Assembly (NCBI GenBank): GCA_947176425.1
Contig: CAMWQV010000055.1
Location: 1-8,862 of the forward strand
Reading direction: 5' to 3'
Length of the DNA stretch: 8,862 nucleotides
Source: an uncultured Clostridia bacterium
GTDB lineage: Bacteria > Bacillota > Clostridia > Oscillospirales > Oscillospiraceae
This document shows positions 1 to 3,616 of the stretch, in pieces. The first letter of the stretch is position 1, and each line of letters begins with the position of its first letter. Both the position numbers and the translations under genes were made by a program. The notes beneath the pieces were generated by a model that did not search any database, was not told where the DNA came from, and was given only the letters and a program-made list of their open reading frames with translations.

Positions 1-249
1 CTGATCCAAGCTGAACGTGTCTGGCTCAATAAACATGGGTTCTGTTCCGTTCAAAAGCCATTCCTCGCTGACGGAAAATTCCTTGCACATCAGCTTGATA
101 AGGGAAAGCTTCTGATCTGGCCGGGCCAGTGTGTTCAATTCAATATTGTTAATAACGGAGCGGCTTACCCCTAATCTTTCACCGAAAGCAGTTTGCGACA
201 AATGAAGATGTTTTTTCCGAAGTTCCCGTATCCTATCGTGCATTTCCAA
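1..249 (-). CDS. XRE-family (CI-like) repressor, N-terminal part, runs off the left edge
   Basis: The leftward frame is open to the window edge and gives about 81-83 residues. It opens with the helix-turn-helix pattern of XRE/Cro-CI DNA-binding domains: a basic first helix (MHDRIRELRKKH), then LSQTAFGERLGVSRSVINNIE (Q and F in helix 2, SRS-VIN in the recognition helix), then the typical 'EEWLLNGTEPMF' end of phage repressor HTH domains. The C-terminal oligomerisation or cleavage part lies outside the window. Two starts are possible: ATG at 243 and TTG at 249. The GGGGGTGAT ribosome binding site is too far from the ATG (about 14 bases from the G run) and well placed for the TTG, so I chose TTG. 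Its promoter carries an operator copy in the -35, so autoregulation is likely. It presumably represses the rightward operon; the family call is firm, the role is inferred from position. Confidence 0.9.
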   Translation of the reverse strand, partial: MEMHDRIRELRKKHLHLSQTAFGERLGVSRSVINNIELNTLARPDQKLSLIKLMCKEFSVSEEWLLNGTEPMFIEPDTFSLDQ

Positions 250-283
250 TACTATCACCCCCTCTCTCGTGGATGATAGTTAC

Positions 284-312
284 AGTATATAACAAGAAAA
301 TGCTTTAGTCAA
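284..312 (-). promoter_or_regulatory. Leftward sigma-A promoter of the repressor gene
   Basis: On the minus strand TTGACT (312-307) and TATACT (289-284) are separated by exactly 17 bases. The -35 lies inside the operator-like repeat at 300-317, so bound repressor should block its own promoter. It sits 35 bases upstream of the TTG start. Confidence 0.75.
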
Positions 313-317
313 GGCAA
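300..317 (+). promoter_or_regulatory. Operator-like repeat 1 (leftward promoter)
   Basis: ATGCTTTAGTCAAGGCAA matches the copy at 372-389 in 16 of 18 positions, same orientation. It covers the -35 of the repressor promoter. Confidence 0.7.
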
Positions 318-339
318 ACGGAAAAATAATTTTTCAAAA

Positions 340-357
340 TTGCCTTGACAAATGCAA
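340..357 (-). promoter_or_regulatory. Operator-like repeat 2 (rightward -35)
   Basis: Reads TTGCATTTGTCAAGGCAA on the minus strand, 17 of 18 identical to the copy at 372-389. Together they form a perfect 17-bp inverted repeat (340-356 with 373-389) around the rightward promoter. Each copy is also an imperfect palindrome (TTGC...GCAA ends), as expected for a dimeric HTH repressor. Confidence 0.75.
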
Positions 358-373
358 TTAAGCGATTTATAAT
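345..373 (+). promoter_or_regulatory. Rightward early promoter, full consensus
   Basis: TTGACA (345-350) and TATAAT (368-373) are both perfect consensus boxes with a 17-base spacer. The -35 is inside one operator copy (340-357) and the -10 abuts the next (372-389). It is about 70 bases upstream of the first rightward ORF and is the only strong rightward promoter I see for the downstream operon. Confidence 0.9.
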
Positions 374-389
374 GCATTTGTCAAGGCAA
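372..389 (+). promoter_or_regulatory. Operator-like repeat 3 (rightward -10 and start site)
   Basis: ATGCATTTGTCAAGGCAA overlaps the last two bases of the -10 and the expected transcription start. Binding here should block the rightward promoter. Confidence 0.75.
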
Positions 390-403
390 GCAAAAGCGAT
401 GAA

Positions 404-421
404 ATGCCTTGGAAAAACCAA
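404..421 (-). promoter_or_regulatory. Weak fourth operator-like repeat
   Basis: The + strand ATGCCTTGGAAAAACCAA matches repeat 2, read in the same direction, in 13 of 18 positions. It lies exactly 32 bases beyond repeat 3, the same step as between repeats 2 and 3, which is the main reason to list it. Confidence 0.4.
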
Positions 422-444
422 TATAGGAGGAAGGAGGTGGGGAC

Positions 445-624
445 ATGGACGCGGAGAAAATAAAAGCCCTTGCCAATGACATCATGGATATGTGTCAAAG
501 GCAAGGACTGACCTTTTCCGAGATGCGGACCTTATCGACTATGCTCCGCGTAAAATGGGGCGAAGCGCGGGACTGCGCCATGGAAAAGGCTGGGGACTAC
601 CAATTTACGGCTGAACCTTTTTGA
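445..624 (+). CDS. Small early protein, 59 aa, unknown function
   Basis: First gene after the rightward promoter. It starts at ATG 445 behind a near-perfect AGGAGGTGG ribosome binding site with a 7-base gap, and a second AGGAGG lies just upstream. The protein is soluble and mostly helical, beginning MDAEKIKALANDIMDMCQRQ and ending TAEPF, with no membrane segment or catalytic motif. Its place directly after a repressor/operator switch is where Cro-like or other early regulators are found, but I see no helix-turn-helix signature and do not assign a function. Its last 20 bases overlap the end of the convergent leftward ORF at 605-802. It is just below the length many gene finders report. Confidence 0.75.
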   Translation: MDAEKIKALANDIMDMCQRQGLTFSEMRTLSTMLRVKWGEARDCAMEKAGDYQFTAEPF

Positions 625-802
625 GTTCAGCCAGTGCGGCATCAAGAGCGGCGGGGGCCATGGCGTTGTAGGCCAGGACGCTTCCGGTAAAAGCATCCAG
701 CATGGCAGCCTGTGTCGATTTGCCGTCTTTGGTGTACTGCGTATACTGCGCGGCGGCGCACTGGAGGGACAAGTCGTAAATCAATTTTTGTCTGTCAGTC
801 AT
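605..802 (-). CDS. Leftward small protein A, 65 aa, unknown function
   Basis: The ATG at 802 follows AGAAAGGAG with a proper gap, downstream of promoter/hairpin cassette 1. The protein starts MTDRQKLIYDLSLQCAAAQY, is Ala-rich in the second half (AMAPAALDAALAEL) and ends KKVQP. It looks like a compact helical soluble protein with no signal peptide or membrane segment. Its stop lies 20 bases inside the end of the rightward gene 445-624, so transcription of the two genes converges. It shares its upstream cassette with the ORFs at 1354-1611 and 2021-2242, but the three proteins are not obviously alike. I do not recognise a family. The dedicated promoter suggests expression independent of the rightward operon. 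Confidence 0.75.
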   Translation of the reverse strand: MTDRQKLIYDLSLQCAAAQYTQYTKDGKSTQAAMLDAFTGSVLAYNAMAPAALDAALAELKKVQP

Positions 803-810
803 GTAGCTTT

Positions 811-863
811 CTCCTTTCTATAGATTCCAGCGGTGCGGCAACACCGCCGGCACCAGTATAGCA
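811..863 (-). promoter_or_regulatory. Leftward promoter-hairpin-RBS cassette, copy 1
   Basis: Read leftward: extended -10 TGC-TATACT (863-855), then a leader hairpin at 850-827 (six-pair core GGTG-type stem with loop TTGCCG, extended by two pairs past one mismatch), then AGAAAGGAG (819-811), then the ATG at 802. The -35 is weak in this copy, and the TGn extended -10 probably compensates. The same layout occurs at 1621-1692 and 2251-2323. Confidence 0.75.
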
Positions 864-899
864 GAGGAGGCCAGAAAAAGAAAGAAGGAGGTCACTTCA

Positions 900-1079
900 A
901 TGTTAAATCAGATGGAAACCGTTATGCCGCGTGAGTACAAAGAAGCGGCGGGGATGCTCTTTGAAATTACGAAGTGCGTTCCGCCGGAAAAGCTGCGCGA
1001 CTTCTTCCAATTTATTAGCGGCGTCAGATGCGGCTTGAATATGGCCGCTGATAAGCAGACGCAGACGCCTAGTACATAA
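900..1079 (+). CDS. Small early protein, 59 aa, unknown function
   Basis: ATG 900 lies 8 bases after an excellent AAGAAGGAGG site. The protein begins MLNQMETVMPREYKEAAGML and continues with a helical stretch that includes PPEKLRDFFQFISGVRCGL, ending in a polar tail (QTQTPST). It is predicted soluble and helical; no known domain is recognisable by eye. Its ribosome binding site lies opposite the upstream part of the leftward cassette 1, so leftward transcription from that cassette starts immediately in front of this gene. Its stop codon is within the start of the 41-bp leader repeat that precedes the next rightward ORF. The frame is well supported by the start signal; the function is unknown. 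Confidence 0.75.
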   Translation: MLNQMETVMPREYKEAAGMLFEITKCVPPEKLRDFFQFISGVRCGLNMAADKQTQTPST

Positions 1080-1115
1080 ACCGGACAAGTGGGAGTGATG
1101 GGCGGGCAAAGCAAT
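1075..1115 (+). repeat. 41-bp leader repeat, copy 1
   Basis: From CATAAACCGG to AAAGCAAT this segment matches 1746-1786 with only three differences (C/T, C/T, A/G). Each copy ends about 20 bases before the start codon of a rightward small ORF (1138 and 1807). Confidence 0.9.
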
Positions 1116-1137
1116 GTGAGGAAGGGGCTGAGAGACG

Positions 1138-1347
1138 ATGGAGGAAACACGTTATGGACTGTCAATCGGGCCAGAGCCAAACCCGAAGCATCTGCTCCGT
1201 GGGAAAGACGAAATCCTGAGCAAAGCGGGCGTTATCATGTCGGAGCTTGGGAAAATGCTTTGGGTTGATGGGAAAAAATTCCGAGTCACAATCGAATGTG
1301 ACCCGGAGCTAGGACTGTTTGAGATGAAGCGGGACGATTTTTCTTAG
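1138..1347 (+). CDS. Small protein, 69 aa, unknown function
   Basis: ATG 1138 opens a 69-codon frame beginning MEETRYGLSIGPEPNPKHLL and ending LFEMKRDDFS. The ribosome binding site is modest (AAGGGG, about 10 bases upstream). The layout is a polar N-terminus, a central helix (SKAGVIMSELGKML) and a short beta-like stretch (KKFRVTIECDPELG). It follows leader repeat copy 1 and converges on the leftward ORF at 1354-1611, with stop codons only six bases apart. No family is recognised. It could be distantly similar in design (helix followed by a strand ending) to the ORFs at 1807 and 2411, but that is a weak impression. Confidence 0.65.
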   Translation: MEETRYGLSIGPEPNPKHLLRGKDEILSKAGVIMSELGKMLWVDGKKFRVTIECDPELGLFEMKRDDFS

Positions 1348-1353
1348 TGCGTT

Positions 1354-1611
1354 TCAGGTCTGCGTGAGCGTGCAGCCAGAGAAAAGCGGATTGTCCGAAA
1401 CAGCGCTTTTCAGAATGGCATCGTCACAATCACCACAGGAGAACACGTTTATAAAGCTAATGTTATGCGTGTAGATCAGTCCAAAAGGACCGGACTGCTC
1501 TGTGGTAAAGGATGGGTTATTCAGATAGCCGTGCTTGTCCAGCCACGCGCAAATCTGACCGCGCATATCCTGGGACATATTGGAAGGAAATGAAAGTGTA
1601 TACCGTCTCAT
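1354..1611 (-). CDS. Leftward small protein B, 85 aa, unknown function
   Basis: The open frame extends upstream to 1842, but the only start with a good ribosome binding site (AGAAAGGAG, 8-base gap) is the ATG at 1611. The part upstream of it is promoter, hairpin and leader repeat read as protein. The product starts MRRYTLSFPSNMSQDMRGQI, has a central hydrophobic stretch (FGLIYTHNISFINVF) that is too polar for a confident membrane helix, a CGDCDD motif near residues 59-64, and ends GCTLTQT. The Cys pair might bind metal but has no obvious partner pair. It sits under cassette 2 and runs against the rightward ORF 1138-1347. Function unknown. Confidence 0.7.
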   Translation of the reverse strand: MRRYTLSFPSNMSQDMRGQICAWLDKHGYLNNPSFTTEQSGPFGLIYTHNISFINVFSCGDCDDAILKSAVSDNPLFSGCTLTQT

Positions 1612-1620
1612 TGTACAGCT

Positions 1621-1692
1621 CCTTTCTACAGATTCCGGCGGTGCGGCAACACCGCAGGAATCTGTATAGCAGGGGCGTGCGAAGGAAGTCAA
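1621..1692 (-). promoter_or_regulatory. Leftward promoter-hairpin-RBS cassette, copy 2
   Basis: Read leftward: TTGACT (1692-1687), an 18-base spacer, extended -10 TGC-TATACA (1671-1663), leader hairpin with loop TTGCCG, then AGAAAGGAG ending at about 1619. The spacer (starting TCCTT, ending CCCCTGC) is conserved with copy 3. Similarity to copy 3 extends over roughly 100 bases (about 1617-1715). Confidence 0.8.
1627..1666. repeat. 40-bp near-perfect inverted repeat in cassette 2
   Basis: TACAGATTCC-g-GCGGTG, loop CGGCAA, CACCGC-a-GGAATCTGTA: 16 of 17 positions pair. The outer arm overlaps the leftward -10 box, so it could be an operator as well as an RNA hairpin. Copies 1 and 3 pair only in the inner part. 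Confidence 0.85.
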
Positions 1693-1745
1693 CCGGCAGA
1701 CAGCAATCAGGCAATCAATAGCGAAAACAGCGGAGCGGCCCAGCG

Positions 1746-1786
1746 CATAAACCGGATAAGTGGGAGTGATGGGTGGGCGAAGCAAT
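1746..1786 (+). repeat. 41-bp leader repeat, copy 2
   Basis: Matches 1075-1115 in 38 of 41 positions. It is followed by a strong GAAGGAGGTG ribosome binding site for the ORF starting at 1807. Confidence 0.9.
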
Positions 1787-1806
1787 AACGGAAGGAGGTG
1801 AGGGAT

Positions 1807-1985
1807 GTGAATGGACAGAAACCGCTGCAGGTCTATATCCACGCTGTCGGGGGCAGTAGCGCACTTATAGGCGAGATACCGCCTGGCGGAAGGCTGGAAA
1901 CCAACTTGGAAGCCGCGCTGCGGACGGTAGAGGAAATAAAAAAGCCCACCCCAACGCAGAGATCAGCGTTGAGGTGGAGGTGTAG
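1807..1985 (+). CDS. Small protein, 59 aa if read with a -1 frameshift; unknown function
   Basis: GTG 1807 is 8 bases after GGAGG. The zero frame is sensible through residue 46 (...LETNLEAALRTVEEIKK). Beyond that, in zero frame, it becomes an Arg/Cys/Trp-rich tail to 2205 that looks like non-coding sequence and overlaps the leftward gene C. At 1938-1944 there is A AAA AAG; slipping back one base gives AHPNAEISVEVEV and then a stop at 1983-1985, for 59 residues, the same size as its neighbours. That ending resembles the FPDIKLTVTV segment of the ORF at 2411-2584, which supports the -1 frame as the ancestral one. It may be a programmed frameshift, a real indel in the A-run (pseudogene), or a sequencing error. 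No function recognised. Confidence 0.5.
1938..1977 (+). promoter_or_regulatory. Candidate -1 frameshift signal: slippery heptamer plus stem-loop
   Basis: A AAA AAG (1938-1944) is in the correct phase with the zero frame. It is followed after one base by a stem (1946-1957 with 1966-1977, 11 of 12 pairs, loop AGAGATCA). The one-base spacer is shorter than usual; if the lower pairs open, the upper six-pair stem begins seven bases after the heptamer. Confidence 0.45.
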
Positions 1986-2020
1986 GTCAGTCTGCTGGCC
2001 GGAGACAGATAGGAGTGAGC

Positions 2021-2242
2021 TTACCAAGCGTCATGCTGGATACCGGGGTGAATTACGCGCCTGCCTTTCGGCTGTTCTTTTGGCGGGGTGTATTTCTCCC
2101 AGATCTGGACCAGCGCGGAACAATACATATTCGCGATTTCAACTGCGGACTTGCCGTGTAAGTCCTGCTGCCGGAGCCAGGTTTCTGCCAGAAACTCACA
2201 AGTAGGTCCTGGGAGAGTGTATCTGGGTTCATCACTCATCAT
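2021..2242 (-). CDS. Leftward small protein C, 73 aa, unknown function
   Basis: Two ATGs in tandem (2242 and 2239) follow AGAAAGGAG with a 7-base gap to the first; the frame is open further upstream only because the cassette is read through. The protein begins MMSDEPRYTLPGPTCEFLAE, carries a helical middle (KSAVEIANMYCSALVQIWEKY) and a basic, Pro/His-rich tail ending HPGIQHDAW. No membrane segment, signal peptide or known domain is seen. It belongs to the same type of unit as the ORFs at 605-802 and 1354-1611, with a private promoter and leader hairpin. The N-terminal RYTL is also found in protein B (RRYTLSF), a short match that may or may not mean relatedness. Confidence 0.7.
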   Translation of the reverse strand: MMSDEPRYTLPGPTCEFLAETWLRQQDLHGKSAVEIANMYCSALVQIWEKYTPPKEQPKGRRVIHPGIQHDAW

Positions 2243-2250
2243 GAAAATTC

Positions 2251-2323
2251 TCCTTTCTATAGATTCCGGCGGCGCGGCAACGCCGCCGGGACCAGTATAG
2301 CAGGGGTACGCAAAGGAAGTTAA
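2251..2323 (-). promoter_or_regulatory. Leftward promoter-hairpin-RBS cassette, copy 3
   Basis: Read leftward: TTAACT (2323-2318), an 18-base spacer, extended -10 TGC-TATACT (2302-2294), a nine-pair GC hairpin (2289-2266, loop TTGCCG), then AGAAAGGAG (2259-2251). One stem pair is C-G here but T-A in copies 1 and 2, a compensatory change that supports RNA folding. Confidence 0.8.
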
Positions 2324-2410
2324 CTGGCAGACGGCAATAGTCAGCAAACGGAAGCGTGACATAGTGGACAAGGCTACAACCATAGGTTAGATTGAAAGGA
2401 GGCGTTGATA

Positions 2411-2584
2411 TTGCTGAATGGAACCGTCGAAGGGCATTTGAATGTCCCATTGTTCTATGAGACGTTGAGACGACTTATTAACGAAAACTTTCCTGATATT
2501 AAACTGACTGTTACCGTCAGCAGGAAAGAGAACATACCAGAAAACAAGGCAGAGAAGGAACAAATTTCTGCTGCACAAGGATGA
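2411..2584 (+). CDS. Small protein, 57 aa, unknown function
   Basis: There is no ATG in this frame near the ribosome binding site. TTG 2411 lies 8 bases after AAAGGAGG, so I take it as the start (TTG 2405 is too close). The protein reads MLNGTVEGHLNVPLFYETLR, then INENFPDIKLTVTV and a charged Lys/Glu tail ending ISAAQG. The helix plus '(F/H)P-x-x-x-(L/S)-x-V-x-V' ending resembles the frameshifted product at 1807-1985, so the two may be paralogues. It follows cassette 3 as the ORF at 900 follows cassette 1. No domain recognised. Confidence 0.65.
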   Translation: MLNGTVEGHLNVPLFYETLRRLINENFPDIKLTVTVSRKENIPENKAEKEQISAAQG

Positions 2585-2594
2585 AGTAAGTGTA

Positions 2595-2618
2595 AGGACT
2601 GCTTAGTAAAGCAGTCCT
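2595..2618. repeat. Perfect 10-bp hairpin between small-gene region and modification operon
   Basis: AGGACTGCTT-AGTA-AAGCAGTCCT folds into a perfect 10-pair stem with a 4-base loop. No T-run follows, so it is not a standard terminator. It may be a partial terminator/attenuator, a processing site or a protein-binding site in the 80-base gap before the gene at 2665. Confidence 0.75.
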
Positions 2619-2664
2619 AAACACCGAATAGGACAAGCTGTATTATCAAAAGGAGCCTAAAAGA

Positions 2665-2949
2665 ATGGGAGCAGATACAAACCAGAATGTGACGCTTTCG
2701 TCCATCCTTTCTATTCTATCGCCGCTGGACCGCATTTTCATCCTGCACAGGATAGGGCTGCATGAACTGGAAGCAGTTGGCGGTGGTACGGTCCAGGAAA
2801 TGCGAACTGTTGGATGCTTGGAAGCGTGCGGAGACAATATTGTTGAATACATGGAACTGGCAGCGGACGAACCAAATGCAGAATGGATGGATATGGATAC
2901 ACCGGTATTGGTTATCACTATCGGCGGAAAGGATCAGCGGAGCCGGTAA
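2665..2949 (+). CDS. Hypothetical protein, 94 aa, coupled to the first methyltransferase
   Basis: ATG 2665 follows AAAAGGAG with a good gap. The protein begins MGADTNQNVTLSSILSILSP and has a helical middle (LDRIFILHRIGLHELEAVGG). It contains two Cys (GCLEACGD), an acidic stretch (AADEPNAEWMDMDTP), a beta-like VLVITIGG and a basic end. No known domain is recognised. Its TAA ends one base before the ATG of the methyltransferase at 2951, so the two are very likely translationally coupled, and it may be a small partner or regulator of the modification genes (inference from position only). Confidence 0.8.
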   Translation: MGADTNQNVTLSSILSILSPLDRIFILHRIGLHELEAVGGGTVQEMRTVGCLEACGDNIVEYMELAADEPNAEWMDMDTPVLVITIGGKDQRSR

Positions 2950-2950
2950 A

Positions 2951-3616
2951 ATGAATATCGCTTATAACATGGACTGCATGGAGGCCATGAGGCGAATGCC
3001 GGATAAGTGGTTTGACTTGGCTGTGGTAGACCCCATGTATGGGATTGGTGAAAATGGCGCTAAGTCTGGGTCACGGGCGAAATTGGCAAAGCGTATTGAT
3101 TATAAGCCTGTAGATGATACACCTCCAGATGAGGGATATTTTTTAGAGCTGTTCCGTGTCAGTAAAAATCAGGTTATATGGGGCGCAAATCACTTCATGG
3201 CGATGATTTCTCGCAACGCCTCCTGCTGGCTTGTGTGGGACAAAGACAACGGGAATACAAACTATGCCGACTGTGAATTGGCGTGGACGAACTTCCCTGA
3301 ATCAGTCAGAAAATTCAAGTATTTATGGTCAGGTATGAGGCAGGAAAAGCAAGGAGCAAATCATCAATACCGCATACATCCATGTGAAAAGCCTATCGCC
3401 CTCTACGCCTGGATTTTCAGCCGCTACGCAAAACCAGGAGATAAAATTCTGGATACTCACTTGGGCAGCGGCAGCAGCAGAATCGCAGCCTATAACGCCG
3501 GATTGGATTTTGTCGGGTTTGAAATCGATTCGGATTACTTCCAGGCGCAGGAACGGCGATTCGCGGAGCATATAGCGCAAGTCTCATTTTTTGTAGACAA
3601 GGAGACAAACGAATGA
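2951..3616 (+). CDS. DNA methyltransferase, beta-type amino-methylating (N6A or N4C), variant catalytic motif
   Basis: 221 residues with the permuted (beta) motif order: catalytic motif IV near the N-terminus (AVVDPMYGI, residues 24-32), then HPCEKP (143-148), then the AdoMet-binding motif DTHLGSGSS (168-176) followed by GFEIDSDYF. This family transfers a methyl group from AdoMet to the amino group of adenine or cytosine in DNA. The usual DPPY is DPMY here, an unusual change next to the catalytic Asp-Pro; the paralogue at 7786-8430 has DPPY. The middle, probably target-recognition, region differs most from that paralogue. Although the frame is open upstream to 2762, ATG 2951 matches the paralogue's start region (YNMDCMEAM). 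It overlaps the next gene by ATGA. No restriction endonuclease is adjacent, so it looks like an orphan phage methyltransferase; activity and target base are not certain. Confidence 0.9.
   Translation: MNIAYNMDCMEAMRRMPDKWFDLAVVDPMYGIGENGAKSGSRAKLAKRIDYKPVDDTPPDEGYFLELFRVSKNQVIWGANHFMAMISRNASCWLVWDKDNGNTNYADCELAWTNFPESVRKFKYLWSGMRQEKQGANHQYRIHPCEKPIALYAWIFSRYAKPGDKILDTHLGSGSSRIAAYNAGLDFVGFEIDSDYFQAQERRFAEHIAQVSFFVDKETNE

Noticed and set aside
908..1180. Leftward ORF opposite the gene at 900-1079
   Set aside because: No ribosome binding site; it runs through the leader repeat and opposite a rightward gene with a strong start signal.
1612..1842. N-terminal extension of leftward ORF B (77 extra residues)
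   Set aside because: It translates the ribosome binding site, hairpin, promoter and 41-bp repeat. Similar 'protein' (PPITPTYPVYALG) arises from the other repeat copy on the minus strand, showing it is a shadow of the repeats.
1946..1977. Stem-loop as a rho-independent terminator
   Set aside because: No T-run follows on either strand (AGGTGTAGG on +; CTTTTTTATTTCC begins only after a GGG on the minus strand, which is T-rich but would cut inside no leftward gene's end), so the frameshift reading was preferred, though weak leftward termination of gene C transcripts cannot be excluded.
1987..2205. Zero-frame tail of the ORF starting at 1798/1807 (total 135 aa)
   Set aside because: After residue 46 it becomes Arg/Cys/Trp-rich and lies opposite the well-supported leftward gene 2021-2242. 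The -1 frame with a stop at 1985 is more protein-like.
605..2242. Toxin-antitoxin pairs formed by the convergent small ORFs
   Set aside because: Genes are convergent, not co-transcribed, and no toxin or antitoxin family motif (PIN, RelE, AbrB, RHH) is visible in any of them.
811..2323. The three cassette copies as a CRISPR array or insertion-sequence ends
   Set aside because: The copies are about 630-810 bases apart, contain promoter and ribosome binding elements in order, lie before ORFs, and there is no transposase or target-site duplication visible.
2243..2383. N-terminal extension of leftward ORF C
   Set aside because: It is cassette 3 read as protein (CYTGPGGVAAPPESIERR, like the cassette 2 shadow); the real start is ATG 2242 after AGAAAGGAG.
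2762..2950. Upstream 63-residue extension of the first methyltransferase
   Set aside because: It overlaps the supported gene 2665-2949 in another frame; the paralogue and the one-base spacing favour ATG 2951.
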